A DNA stretch of 64,000 bases from Candidatus Poribacteria bacterium (GCA_022821965.1 JAJECN010000015.1:118785-182784), one strand, 5' to 3'. Counted from the first letter of the stretch, positions 1 to 8,852 are shown. Notes: generated by a model from the sequence alone, not told the origin. Numbers and translations: made by a program.

Positions 1-46
1 CGAAGTCTGCTGATGTTGTCACAGAGGCTGTCTCGGGGAGTGATCT

Positions 47-508
47 GTGAATTTTGCCGATGCTGTTGGGCGTACGCCCGAAATTGCCGAATGCCTGAAA
101 AATGGGTTACAGGCATTAAAGCGACAAGATAGAAATCAAATAAGATGCAACGCATCGCGCGACCTAAAAGGTAGTGTTGATATAGACACTTGTCTCAGAG
201 AGCGTTATCCGACTGAACCTCGATGGGATTATGTATTTGGCTATAAAGATCGGGTCTATTACATAGAAATCCATCCGGCGGGGAGCACTGGCGAAGTGAA
301 AAGAATTGTAGCGAAATTAGAGTGGTTAAAGCAGTGGCGTAAACTTTCTGCGCCAAGCCTTGAAGATTTGGAGGGTCAGAGTACCTATCATTGGATTTCT
401 ACCGGAAAAACTGCTTCAAGCGTGAAAAAGGGTAAATATCTTCAGATATTGGCACAAAATGGTATCCGTGGGCCAGATGCTGTGCTAAATGCAGATGCTG
501 TCCCATAA
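47..508 (+). CDS. Conserved hypothetical protein, small soluble
   Basis: A 153-residue soluble protein starting at GTG 47, supported by a GGGGAG ribosome site at 35-40. It has no signal peptide or membrane segment. From memory, the N-terminal block (MNFADAVGRTPEIAECLKNG), the middle block with SVDIDTC and RWDYVFGY, and the block YYIEIHPA then KLEWLKQW resemble a family of uncharacterised proteins found in cyanobacteria and other bacteria. The acidic residues in RWDY and YIEIH with a following lysine are loosely reminiscent of a PD-(D/E)xK nuclease core, but I cannot establish this. It is the first gene in the window and its upstream context is not visible. The following Gfo/Idh gene starts 56 bases later. 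Confidence 0.75.
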   Translation: MNFADAVGRTPEIAECLKNGLQALKRQDRNQIRCNASRDLKGSVDIDTCLRERYPTEPRWDYVFGYKDRVYYIEIHPAGSTGEVKRIVAKLEWLKQWRKLSAPSLEDLEGQSTYHWISTGKTASSVKKGKYLQILAQNGIRGPDAVLNADAVP

Positions 509-564
509 ACATATCACTGTCAAAACTCTTCTCATTTAACACAACTCTCTTGGAGGGAAACAAG

Positions 565-1671
565 ATGACAACATATCGAGCAGGTGTAATCGGTTTAGGA
601 CGTATGGGCAGCACCTTCGACGATGAAATCACGCAAGGCGGATCAATTTTCTTACCCTATTGCCACGGTCCAACTTACCGCGCTGCACCGAATGTGGAGC
701 TGGCTGCGGGTGCCGATCTACACACCGAACAGGGAGCGATTTTCGGCGAGCGGTGGGGATTGGGGTCAGAGCATATCTACAGCGATTACCGTGAAATGCT
801 GGAGAAGGAAAATCTGGACATCGTCAGTGTCTGCACGACAGCACGCATCCGGTCTACTATCGTGCAAGATGTGGCGCGTTCGAGTGTCAGGGCAATCTGG
901 GCAGAAAAGCCGATTGCGCTCAGTCTCGCTGAGGCGGATGAGATGGTGGATACCTGCCGAGCAGAAGGGGTTGCATTGGCGATCAATTGTGCGCGACGCT
1001 GGAACCCTTTCTTTAGTGAAGCCCGGAAACTCATTGACGAGGGCGAAATCGGTGATGTGCTTCAGGTGACAGTCTATGCACAGTGTGGACTTTCGCATAA
1101 CGGCAGCCACGCCATTGATATTCTGCGATACATGGCAGGTGGGAATGTAGAGTGGGTTTTCGGTGAGATGCAATCCGATGAAGCCGCTGCGGGTGAAAGT
1201 GACCTGCAGGGAAACGGCTATCTCGTTTTTGATAACGGAGTTCGTGCGTATCTCCGCAGCACGTCGTGTGGTGCAGCACCTTGGGAGGTTGATGTCATCG
1301 GCACGACCGGTCGTATCCGTTCTGTCAACAATGCCGAAACGTTTGAATTGATTCGTGTGATCCCGGGTGGACGGCGTGGACGCGGTGTGCCTGCGCAGTG
1401 TCCATTCCCGATCCCCGTGCGAATGCAAGGCATGGGCATCACAATCGTTGAGGACCTCATTAACGCCATTGAGAACGGAACCTCTCCGAAATGTTCAGGT
1501 GAAGACGGACGTGCCGCGTTAGAGGTAGCTGTCGCACTCCGAGAATCGCATCGCCGTGGTGGTGTAAAAGTGGAACTACCGATTGAAGATCGGAACCTAC
1601 GGATTCTTTCCTCAGAGATCCAGGGTGACGACACGCCCGCCCGAATTCGACGATTACAGGCGAATCGGTAG
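565..1671 (+). CDS. Gfo/Idh/MocA family oxidoreductase
   Basis: NAD(P)-dependent sugar or polyol dehydrogenase of the Gfo/Idh/MocA family, 368 residues. The N-terminus carries the Rossmann glycine motif VIGLGRMGS; the family lysine motif reads AEKPIAL near residue 115, where the lysine is the usual catalytic residue. The C-terminal half is the alpha/beta substrate-binding domain. I chose ATG 565 rather than the in-frame TTG at 550 because GGAGGG at 552-557 sits at proper spacing upstream of 565. It is followed by a PhyH dioxygenase 88 bases downstream on the same strand, a pairing that suggests joint catabolism of an unknown substrate. The substrate cannot be told from sequence. Confidence 0.9.
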   Translation: MTTYRAGVIGLGRMGSTFDDEITQGGSIFLPYCHGPTYRAAPNVELAAGADLHTEQGAIFGERWGLGSEHIYSDYREMLEKENLDIVSVCTTARIRSTIVQDVARSSVRAIWAEKPIALSLAEADEMVDTCRAEGVALAINCARRWNPFFSEARKLIDEGEIGDVLQVTVYAQCGLSHNGSHAIDILRYMAGGNVEWVFGEMQSDEAAAGESDLQGNGYLVFDNGVRAYLRSTSCGAAPWEVDVIGTTGRIRSVNNAETFELIRVIPGGRRGRGVPAQCPFPIPVRMQGMGITIVEDLINAIENGTSPKCSGEDGRAALEVAVALRESHRRGGVKVELPIEDRNLRILSSEIQGDDTPARIRRLQANR

Positions 1672-1759
1672 CAGTTGCAGATGCGCTGCAAAACCCCAAA
1701 ACAGTGAACCCATGGACTGCTGTAGGAGCGGTCTAAAGAATCGAGGCGAGGAAAATTAC

Positions 1760-2578
1760 ATGAAGCCAGAAGATTATGCGTTTTTTAAAGAAAATGGCTA
1801 CGTCTCGCTCGGTAAGATTCTGAGCGATGCCGAGGTTGCGCATTTTGTTCATAGTTTTGATCGGGACCGCACTGAAGTTGAAGATCACTGGTATCGTATT
1901 GGACATTACCAGACCGTGAATTGCGATGCCCTTCTGACTTCACCTGAATTCGACGATGTGATTCGGCATCCGATCGTCATGGATTGCCTACACACACTGA
2001 TGGGCAATGCCCCTTGCTTTTCAGAAGTCTGCATCCGACACATGGCACCGTACGATGGTGAACTGAATCGCGGCTGGCATCGGGATGGTCCGAGACATTG
2101 GCTTGAACATCCATTGCGCATCGGGTTCATGCAGTTGATGCTGTATCTGACCGATGTTGATGAAACGACGCACTGTTTCTCGTTATCACCGGAATCGGTG
2201 GACGCTGAGATTCTCGAAACAGACGAGCAGTTGGCGCATGGTGGAATTGTCGATTTGTACGGTCCCGCCGGGACAGCGATACTCTTCAACATCGGTGTTT
2301 TACACACTGCTACGACCCGTCCTACTCAGGCAGAACGCAAGACGGTGCAAGTCTATTACGGGCATCCGAACCGTCGGTACTTAAGCGAGGATTCGATCAT
2401 ACCTGTCGAACTTTGGCGAGATCATCCTGATCCTGAGGCGCGCGCCTTTTATAGTGTATTCAACGACAAGACGCGCGACTATCTCGAACACACAGCTTCA
2501 ACCGGTGAACTGTCGTTTGAAGACACTTTGGCACTTCTTCGCGAACTGGATGTCAAACACCGAAAGCGGCCGGCGTGA
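1760..2578 (+). CDS. Phytanoyl-CoA dioxygenase (PhyH) family protein 1
   Basis: Non-haem Fe(II)/2-oxoglutarate oxygenase of the PhyH superfamily, 272 residues. The metal triad is complete: His107 and Asp109 in GWHRDG and His182 in VLHTA; Arg193 is the likely 2-oxoglutarate anchor. I chose ATG 1760 with the purine-rich leader GAGGCGAGGAAAA. The longer reading frame from 1583 overlaps the upstream oxidoreductase and its extra residues do not look like coding sequence. It lies downstream of the Gfo/Idh gene and converges with the PmoA-family gene. Family members hydroxylate many small molecules, so the phytanoyl name should not be taken as the substrate. Confidence 0.88.
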   Translation: MKPEDYAFFKENGYVSLGKILSDAEVAHFVHSFDRDRTEVEDHWYRIGHYQTVNCDALLTSPEFDDVIRHPIVMDCLHTLMGNAPCFSEVCIRHMAPYDGELNRGWHRDGPRHWLEHPLRIGFMQLMLYLTDVDETTHCFSLSPESVDAEILETDEQLAHGGIVDLYGPAGTAILFNIGVLHTATTRPTQAERKTVQVYYGHPNRRYLSEDSIIPVELWRDHPDPEARAFYSVFNDKTRDYLEHTASTGELSFEDTLALLRELDVKHRKRPA

Positions 2579-2619
2579 ATTGGCGAAGGTCTGCTTGTTG
2601 CTGTTATTGCCTACAGTTC

Positions 2620-3756
2620 TCAGTCCTTCAAAACTTCCGCCTGCACCGGATTTATGTAGCACTGATAATGCCGTTCGACATCTGCCTCCGGCGTAATACC
2701 TTCGTGGACATAAACCCCAAATCGCAAGCGGAAACGGTCACCTTCCAATTCATCAGGCGGATGGTGGAGGATGCTCATCTGTTCCGGTACAGCGATTTCC
2801 CCGAAAAAGCCCGGATGTTCAGCGTTTTCTGGGTGATCAAACAGGGCGATACCGTCCACGCCATCTCCCACTGTGCCGCCTAAATCGCACCACCGCGCGC
2901 GTTGATGATGCACCGCTGTCCTGCCAATCTGTCCTTCAGAATTTTCAACGTGCCCTTTCTCTGGGATACCCATTGACGGATTCAAACGCGCAACACAGAG
3001 AAATTGCCGATCACCGATATCCAGTGGCGGTGTTGTTTCGTGCGTAATTTCCAGAAATCGCCGCGTATCCTCCGCATACCATACCCGCGCGGTCCGCGTC
3101 TCTGTCATGATAACTTCACCATCTCCCTTGACATGGATCAGGTCTTCGACAAATTCAGCGTAAACGTTCCCTTCAGTGATTCGGACAAAGCGTTGGTGCA
3201 ACATTTTCCCGCAGGGACCATAAGGTGGCTCATCCCAATCAGACCAGATATTCGCAGACCCACCTTCACCGTGCCCTCCGTAGGCGAGGTAAAGTCCTGT
3301 GTGATGCGGATGGTCGCCACCGCCAGCCCCGCGGACCACAGTTCCATGATTCGCATTGATGGGCCAAAAGTAAGGTTTCCAGACACCAAGAAAGTTGTAT
3401 CGTGCGAATACAGCGTCATCGGCAGAAATGAGCAGATGCGCGGGTTTCTGTTCGATTTGATAACGGACTTTGGGGGACGGCTCGTTGATCTGTCGGATCG
3501 CGTAATGTGCTGATGTCCCCGCCGGAAGTTCGCCTGTCTGCCATGCAAGCTCGCGTAGCGTCGGCTCGAATTGACAGGGGACATCCTCACCGGAGACCTG
3601 ACCGTCTGCATCAGTTATGGACATCGCAAGTGCTGAAGTTCCTTCTTGCCAATCGGGAAAGTAACGTTTCGGCTTGAAACGCAAGCGGACGAGGTCATTC
3701 TGTCGATTGACCGAACCCGCCTCAATTTTGATGATTACACTTCGATTTTGTGTCAA
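2620..3756 (-). CDS. PmoA-family (DUF6807-like) protein
   Basis: 378-residue protein of the family that Pfam named methane oxygenase PmoA (also DUF6807), a misnomer: these proteins are not methane monooxygenase and are generally found in carbohydrate-utilisation regions. Supporting blocks are HPHHTGLYLAYGGHGEGG, SDWDEPPYGPCGKM and the late blocks GIALFDHPENAEHPG and RFRLRFGVYVHEG. The start is TTG 3756, preceded by AGGAG at 3768-3764 with a 7-base spacer. It lies downstream of a PhyH gene on the same strand (118 bases apart). No signal peptide is visible. The function is unknown; a beta-sandwich sugar-related role is plausible by family context only. Confidence 0.82.
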   Translation of the reverse strand: MTQNRSVIIKIEAGSVNRQNDLVRLRFKPKRYFPDWQEGTSALAMSITDADGQVSGEDVPCQFEPTLRELAWQTGELPAGTSAHYAIRQINEPSPKVRYQIEQKPAHLLISADDAVFARYNFLGVWKPYFWPINANHGTVVRGAGGGDHPHHTGLYLAYGGHGEGGSANIWSDWDEPPYGPCGKMLHQRFVRITEGNVYAEFVEDLIHVKGDGEVIMTETRTARVWYAEDTRRFLEITHETTPPLDIGDRQFLCVARLNPSMGIPEKGHVENSEGQIGRTAVHHQRARWCDLGGTVGDGVDGIALFDHPENAEHPGFFGEIAVPEQMSILHHPPDELEGDRFRLRFGVYVHEGITPEADVERHYQCYINPVQAEVLKD

Positions 3757-3874
3757 TGATTAACTCCTGTTCGCTTCACGATGAAGTTGTTCAATCTGCC
3801 GGCGTAAGTCGCATACCTCTTGTGCGACGGACACATCTGATTGACGCAAGTCGTTTGAAAATTATTTTATGTTT

Positions 3875-5095
3875 CTACCAGCTCTGAATAAAGTCTTCCA
3901 CCTCGAAATTCGCTGGCATGTCTGTTAATTGATAGCGCATCACACGGGATGTTCTGTCCGGAACAGACCGGGCAATCTCTGTCTCGATTTTCTCGTATAG
4001 CGTTGAGAACCGTTGCCAGATACTTTCGGCATCTTCGGCGGAAAAACGACGGGCGAAATCCTCATAGAGATGGAAGTTGAGTCGATGTGCGGAGATTTCC
4101 GCGATGCGCTCTTCAATGGGAAGTTTACTGACTTCAGGGTCTTTGAGTTTGCGAACCTTGACCGCTAACTTTGAGAGGAATACGACTGCGACCATGCGTT
4201 CCTCTTCGCCGGGGTGCAACTTCGCCAACCCATCTTGAAAACCGTCAGCGTCCTTGTTACAGATGGCGTGAAAGGTGGTCTCAATCACATCGGATTGCTG
4301 CTGGTGAAGTTGGAAAAAATGTTCAAATCGGGTGCGAGCCTCAGCCGGAAGGTACTGGGTGAATTCCAGATTCCAATAAAAATGATCAACGATTGGATAC
4401 GAATCCCCACCGAAAGCGCGATAGCCAAGGTGAACAGTCCGTCGCAATTTTGTGCTATAGTTGCTGCCCCAATGCAAACCCATGTGGCTATAGACAACCC
4501 CATCGCCTGCTGAAAGTTTAATCGGGATCCCGCCGGGCATCGGTTCCTGTGCGCGGGTCAATAGATGTTGATGCTCCTCTGGCGTGTTTGGACGGCAATA
4601 ACTCCTTGGCACGAGCCAGAACACGCTATCGTCATAAAGCGGTATATTCCATTGGACATAGCCTGGTCCGTTTTTAACATAATCCATCTGCATCCCTTTG
4701 AGGGGTGCTTGTCCTGTTGGATCAATGTCACGATGCCAACTGGCGGGACCGTGGTCTTGCACCGGATTACACATCAGTGCCATCAGTGTGATCGCCGCTT
4801 CGGGTGCCCTCATGAGTTGCTGGCTCACACCGAGCGTGTTCTCATGCAGGCAGAATTCGATGGTGTTGGTAGTTGCTGCGTCAACGACCTCATCAAAAAA
4901 TACTCTCGGTTGTGCACTCGTTGTCCAAACGCCACCCGGCTTTTCGTCCGGTTTTCGTTCCCGTGCCCAGACCTTTTTTTGCTTCTCAACGAGGGTTTCA
5001 AAACTCGTCCTCAGCCCTTCCAACTGATCGGGCGGGACAACCTGTCGTAGCACGATATAGCCATCATCAATAAGTTGTTGTGGATCTACTTTCAT
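3875..5095 (-). CDS. Phytanoyl-CoA dioxygenase (PhyH) family protein 2, long form
   Basis: A 406-residue PhyH-type Fe(II)/2-oxoglutarate oxygenase. The triad is His121 and Asp123 in SWHRDID and His208 in LHWGSN; Arg218/219 is the probable 2-oxoglutarate anchor. About 130 extra C-terminal residues beyond the usual 270-300 form a helical extension rich in charged residues (from about residue 245 on). A 29-codon frame lies between its stop and the PmoA-family start, so the two genes are probably co-transcribed. The gene downstream of the secreted LamG protein shares its strand, 11 bases apart. The substrate is unknown. Confidence 0.87.
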   Translation of the reverse strand: MKVDPQQLIDDGYIVLRQVVPPDQLEGLRTSFETLVEKQKKVWARERKPDEKPGGVWTTSAQPRVFFDEVVDAATTNTIEFCLHENTLGVSQQLMRAPEAAITLMALMCNPVQDHGPASWHRDIDPTGQAPLKGMQMDYVKNGPGYVQWNIPLYDDSVFWLVPRSYCRPNTPEEHQHLLTRAQEPMPGGIPIKLSAGDGVVYSHMGLHWGSNYSTKLRRTVHLGYRAFGGDSYPIVDHFYWNLEFTQYLPAEARTRFEHFFQLHQQQSDVIETTFHAICNKDADGFQDGLAKLHPGEEERMVAVVFLSKLAVKVRKLKDPEVSKLPIEERIAEISAHRLNFHLYEDFARRFSAEDAESIWQRFSTLYEKIETEIARSVPDRTSRVMRYQLTDMPANFEVEDFIQSW

Positions 5096-5106
5096 GATCT
5101 GTTTCC

Positions 5107-5910
5107 TTAAGGATGAGATTGCGCGGCTTTAATCCGCCCCCAGGTAAGACTTAATTTCCCGGTGGGCTGGACAGCTAAGCCCTGTGACGCAAAGTTCTGC
5201 TTGATTTCTTCAAGTGCCAGCACTTTCTTATAGATGCGCACTTCGTCTACCGCACCTATCAAGTACCCATCGGTATTGCCATCTTGAGCGATGTACCAGT
5301 TCGTTTCACCGCCGCCTATGTCGCCGGACATTGACTCATCCTCTTTGACGAGAACGCCATCGACATACATTTTTGCGTTATCGTCTTCGCGTGTCGCCAC
5401 CACATGGTGCCATTTGCCATCGGCGTAATCTTCATCGGTTATCCATGCTTTTCTGACGTTGTTGGCTTGTTCGGTATAGTATCGAAGCTGCCCGGTGTTC
5501 TGATTAAAACCGAGCCGGAAGAAATGATCGAAGAAATTCGTTTTATTTGTCAGGATGTACTGCCAACCGACACGACTGTCAGGGGTTTTCAAAAACCAGG
5601 CTTCATACGACGCTGGATTCTCCCCGATTTTGAAAATGCTCGGCAGTTCCACACAATCCGGTTGTCCGCCAAAATCAAGCGCGTCTCCGAGATGACCCTC
5701 AATGGATTTCGGTTCACCGACGACTGTTCCATCCTTACCGCCGACGACATCTTTGACCGTATCGCCAGCGATGTCGTCTTTATCGAGTGTGTAATAACTC
5801 ACTAAGCCGTCTGTAACGACTTGCGCTTTCACCCTGATAATTAAGATGAAAGTACAGAGGAGGATAAAGCCTGTTTGAGTGGCTCGCCAATTTAAACGTT
5901 TCGGTTTCAT
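5107..5910 (-). CDS. Secreted LamG-domain protein with C-terminal WG motif
   Basis: Secreted concanavalin-like (LamG) protein, 267 residues. The signal peptide is a Lys/Arg-rich start, then hydrophobic GFILLCTFILIIRV and a likely cut near KAQ. The LamG jelly roll covers about residues 30-245, with typical strands GLVSYYTLD, GDALDFGG, KWHHVVATRE, KMYVDGVLV and GAVDEVRIYKKVL. The tail reads GKLSLTWGRIK, the same C-terminal motif seen in four other secreted proteins in the window. I chose ATG 5910, since the in-frame ATG at 5922 forms part of its GGAGG ribosome site. LamG domains usually bind glycans or proteins. It is 11 bases upstream of PhyH 2 on the same strand. Confidence 0.85.
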   Translation of the reverse strand: MKPKRLNWRATQTGFILLCTFILIIRVKAQVVTDGLVSYYTLDKDDIAGDTVKDVVGGKDGTVVGEPKSIEGHLGDALDFGGQPDCVELPSIFKIGENPASYEAWFLKTPDSRVGWQYILTNKTNFFDHFFRLGFNQNTGQLRYYTEQANNVRKAWITDEDYADGKWHHVVATREDDNAKMYVDGVLVKEDESMSGDIGGGETNWYIAQDGNTDGYLIGAVDEVRIYKKVLALEEIKQNFASQGLAVQPTGKLSLTWGRIKAAQSHP

Positions 5911-6082
5911 GATTGCCTCCATCTTCAGTTCGGGTTAAAATCCAAAGGGTCTGGTTAAATAGTGATGTGAAAAATTAGCAGATACCCTCTGAATCACGCT
6001 TATCACATTTCAATTGTTGCCATGATAGCAAATTTGACCAAGATTATCAATAAAAGAATCAAACTGATACCATAAATTCCAG

Positions 6083-6111
6083 TTGACAATAGTTCAATTG
6101 CGCCGTATAGT
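6083..6111 (+). promoter_or_regulatory. Sigma-70-like promoter for the hydrolase/PhyH unit
   Basis: TTGACA at 6083-6088 and TATAGT at 6106-6111 with a 17-base spacer, about 110 bases before the hydrolase start. It sits in the AT-rich divergent region 5911-6221 between the LamG gene (minus) and the hydrolase (plus). I see no gene in the rest of that gap. Confidence 0.6.
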
Positions 6112-6221
6112 TACACCAAGTTCAGTCTGTCTATCCGATGGAATTATGAATTCAAAATTTGGGGTGGTGTTAAACCGTATAAACCACTTTCGCTGCGATT
6201 AAGTGTTAGACAAGGTGAGGA

Positions 6222-7112
6222 ATGTCCCAAGAAGAGATACTTCAGATTAATGATATTCGGCTTTGGACGGCTATTCAAGGTGAAGGGATACCGATGGTGC
6301 TTTGCCACGGAGGTCCCGGTGGTTATGATTATCTTGCTCCTGTTGCCGATATGACTTCTGATTTATGTCAAGTAGTCCGATACGACCAACGTGGAAGTGG
6401 ACGTTCACAACCTGTAGGTCCTTACGATGTATCCACATTTGTCAATGATTTAGAAGGATTGAGAAAACATTTCAATTTTGAACGTTGGATTGTTGGGGGT
6501 CATTCGTGGGGAGCGGGACTTGCTTTGGCTTATGCAGTCAGATTTCCAGCGCGGACGATAGCCGTTCTTCACATTGCAGGCACAGGTATTGATCCGCGAT
6601 GGCACGAGGAGTATCGCAAAAATCGGTTAACTGCACTGAGCGAATCAGAGCGTGAAGAATATCAACGTCTGCGCGCACAAAGAGAACAGGCTGAAGGTGC
6701 TGATGGGGAACAGATATTAGACAGACTTCGCACTTTGAGCGGAAAAACGGACGTATTTGACCCAAATCGAGTTGACGATCTTCCAAGTTTTGATGAATAT
6801 CCTGTGAGCAATGAAGCGAACGAAAAAGTCGGCGCGGACTGGAAGAGGTACACCGCAGATCCAAAATTTCAGCAATCCGTTTACAGTTTGCCTATGCCAG
6901 TTCTTTTTCTTCATGGAGCCTGTGATCCTCGTCCGAGTCCCTTTATAGAAACACTCGCCGCTAAACTACCTCGTGGTACGTTTGCATCGATTCCCGAATC
7001 AGGACACTATCCTTGGATAGAAAAGCCCGATGAAGTGAAGGCAGCACTTCGACAGTTTGTCGTAGATTATGCAATTACCGATACAGTAAGACAAGGTTTA
7101 GGGAAAAAATGA
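6222..7112 (+). CDS. Alpha/beta hydrolase, proline-iminopeptidase-like
   Basis: 296-residue serine hydrolase of the alpha/beta fold. The oxyanion motif HGGPGG lies at about residues 29-34 and the nucleophile elbow GGHSWGAG at about 90-97. The acid is probably the Asp in HGACDPRPSP and the base the His in ESGHYPWIEKP. HGGPG plus GHSWG with an intervening YDQRGSGRS is the pattern of proline iminopeptidases and related hydrolases. The lid region (about 130-190) is charged. A good promoter lies upstream and GGTGAGG precedes the ATG. Two PhyH genes follow at a 55-base gap, so it probably acts in the same small-molecule pathway; an ester or peptide substrate cannot be told from sequence. Confidence 0.88.
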   Translation: MSQEEILQINDIRLWTAIQGEGIPMVLCHGGPGGYDYLAPVADMTSDLCQVVRYDQRGSGRSQPVGPYDVSTFVNDLEGLRKHFNFERWIVGGHSWGAGLALAYAVRFPARTIAVLHIAGTGIDPRWHEEYRKNRLTALSESEREEYQRLRAQREQAEGADGEQILDRLRTLSGKTDVFDPNRVDDLPSFDEYPVSNEANEKVGADWKRYTADPKFQQSVYSLPMPVLFLHGACDPRPSPFIETLAAKLPRGTFASIPESGHYPWIEKPDEVKAALRQFVVDYAITDTVRQGLGKK

Positions 7113-7167
7113 AACACTATAGGTGGATACACTACCAATTTGTGTTTGATTTGGAATAGGAGACAGT

Positions 7168-8040
7168 ATGCTAATTCGCGGTGAAGACAGTGCTATTGAT
7201 CTCCCTTCTACACTAACGGAAGAGGAGAAATGGCACTATGATTTATTTGGCTATCTCGTGCTTCGGCAGGTGATTTCACCAGTAGAGGTAGGACGGATGC
7301 TTGAGATAGCAAACGGATGGTTTGCACACCCTGAAACCGTGCCTGAACCGGTGAATGTCACCCAAGATGAATACAGCGGCGTGTTGAACAATGTTCAGTA
7401 CGGTGATCGGATTTTCGAGCGGTTATCCCTCAATGAAAAAGTGATGCGGATTGTGATGGGTCTGATGTGGAATCGCCCAAGGCTCTTCAACTGTGCTCTC
7501 GTTTTACAGAGGCAACGTCCTATCTCTGAGAATGAGAAAGAGAGACTTCACCGCGATACCAGCGGTTTTGACTTCCCCGATGGATTCCACAATCCACACA
7601 ACGACTACCAAGCTAGGAGCGGACAGATCTATAGTAATTACGTCAACACCGCTATAACACTCGTCGATGTGCCGAAGGACAACGGCTTTATGTGCATCCC
7701 CGGCACACATAAATCACAAATTAAACTGCCGACGACGATTGATATTGACAACGAATGGGCACCCGCCATTACTTTTGAATTAAAGGCGGGAGATTGCCTT
7801 ATTTTCTCGTCTCGACTGATGCACGGCGCAAAATTTTGGAAGGTTGATTATCCACGCCGAGTCGTCTTCAATCGGTATCAATTCAGTTTCTACTTCAACG
7901 AAAACTATAACCTACCCATAGAAGTACACCGCCACTGCATTTCTGACGATCAATACGAGTTGGAGTCGGTCCAACGCAGCGAAAAGGGGTTCGCCAAACG
8001 GATCCTCGAAAAGATCGAAAAGGGAGAAGAGCTATGCTAA
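7168..8040 (+). CDS. PhyH family oxygenase 3 (canonical H-R-D)
   Basis: A 290-residue PhyH-type oxygenase with a complete metal triad: His128 and Asp130 in LHRDTSG, and His219 in LMHGAKFW; Arg230/231 follows at the expected distance for 2-oxoglutarate. A GGAGACAGT ribosome site precedes ATG 7168. Its last codons overlap the start of the next gene in ATGCTAA (8034-8040), which implies translational coupling. It aligns along its length with the next protein through EEKWHYDLFGYLVLR, NGFMCIPGTHKS and YPRRVV, so the two are tandem paralogues. The coupled pair may act together or form a heteromer (inference). Confidence 0.88.
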   Translation: MLIRGEDSAIDLPSTLTEEEKWHYDLFGYLVLRQVISPVEVGRMLEIANGWFAHPETVPEPVNVTQDEYSGVLNNVQYGDRIFERLSLNEKVMRIVMGLMWNRPRLFNCALVLQRQRPISENEKERLHRDTSGFDFPDGFHNPHNDYQARSGQIYSNYVNTAITLVDVPKDNGFMCIPGTHKSQIKLPTTIDIDNEWAPAITFELKAGDCLIFSSRLMHGAKFWKVDYPRRVVFNRYQFSFYFNENYNLPIEVHRHCISDDQYELESVQRSEKGFAKRILEKIEKGEELC

Positions 8041-8852
8041 CGCAAGAAGAGAAGTGGTACCTTGATCTACTCGGCTATTTTGTTGTGCGCGACGCTGTGC
8101 CAGAAGCGGATGTTGAGCTGATGAAAGCACAGATGTTTGCGTGGTACGAATGGGATGAGGCAGATTTCAAGCACCCCATGCGAATCAACGCGCCAGAGGG
8201 AAAGCCGTGGTGGGTCTATAACATGCATTACGGTCATGAAGCGTTCCAACGGCTCATCTTGAACCCAGAAATCCTGCGCGTCGCAACGGCATTGACGGGG
8301 AACTATCCGCGGGTTTTCGATGTCGTCGCGAATATCTGCTATCCCAATGCAGACGGTTTGGAACTACACGGCGGGCATAAAGGCTGGTTTAGAAGTCCAC
8401 ACCATCAATACCAAGTCGCCAACGATGAAATCTTCGCAAGTTTCTTCAATCTCTCGGTTTCGTTAGTCGATGTGCCACCCGGCAACGGGTTTGCCTGCAT
8501 TCCCGGAAGCCACAAATCCAACTTCCAGTATCCCGAGCACATCACAATGGACGATCCACCACCGATGGTCCACAATATCCCAGTAAACGCTGGCGACTTC
8601 ATCGTGTTTCTGCCGAACACGCGACACGCTGGGAGACGATGGAATCATGAGGCTTATCCCCGAATGACGGTGTTCTTACGCTGGGTCTATGCGAAGCAGT
8701 TTCATCACGCCGACTCGTCCCGGTGGCTTCCGTTTGATGCCCATAAGGACGAAATCCCAGAAGCACTTCACGAACTTGAGAGCCGCGACCACGGACAACG
8801 GAAGGCGTTGAATGAACGCATAGACCCGTTCAAAGTGGATATTCCTGAATAA
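8034..8852 (+). CDS. PhyH family protein 4 with H-G-G in place of H-x-D
   Basis: A 272-residue PhyH-fold protein whose start overlaps the preceding paralogue by 7 bases. Alignment with that paralogue places LELHGGHKGW (His112, Gly113, Gly114) over its LHRDTSGF, so the iron-binding aspartate is replaced by glycine. The distal His198 (TRHAGRR) and Arg210 (YPRMTV) are kept, as are NGFACIPGSHKS and the helix EEKWYLDLLGYFVVRD. Loss of this Asp is the known hallmark of Fe(II)/2-oxoglutarate halogenases (HxA or HxG), where chloride fills the site. It could equally be a non-catalytic partner of the coupled enzyme. The halogenase idea is inference. Confidence 0.85.
   Translation: MLTQEEKWYLDLLGYFVVRDAVPEADVELMKAQMFAWYEWDEADFKHPMRINAPEGKPWWVYNMHYGHEAFQRLILNPEILRVATALTGNYPRVFDVVANICYPNADGLELHGGHKGWFRSPHHQYQVANDEIFASFFNLSVSLVDVPPGNGFACIPGSHKSNFQYPEHITMDDPPPMVHNIPVNAGDFIVFLPNTRHAGRRWNHEAYPRMTVFLRWVYAKQFHHADSSRWLPFDAHKDEIPEALHELESRDHGQRKALNERIDPFKVDIPE

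Noticed and set aside
766-1428. Long minus-strand frame inside the Gfo/Idh gene.
   Set aside because: It is a shadow of the plus-strand gene, whose Rossmann and EKP motifs are convincing; the minus translation has no motifs.
2620-3756. Methane monooxygenase subunit (from the family name PmoA).
   Set aside because: True particulate methane monooxygenase subunits are multi-spanning membrane proteins; this is soluble and has DUF6807-type motifs.
3760-3849. A 29-codon minus-strand frame (from TTG 3849) between PhyH 2 and the PmoA-family gene, with a helical VAQEVCDLRRQIEQLHREA sequence.
   Set aside because: It has no ribosome site and no standard ATG; it may be the leader of the downstream gene. 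Not enough evidence for a gene.
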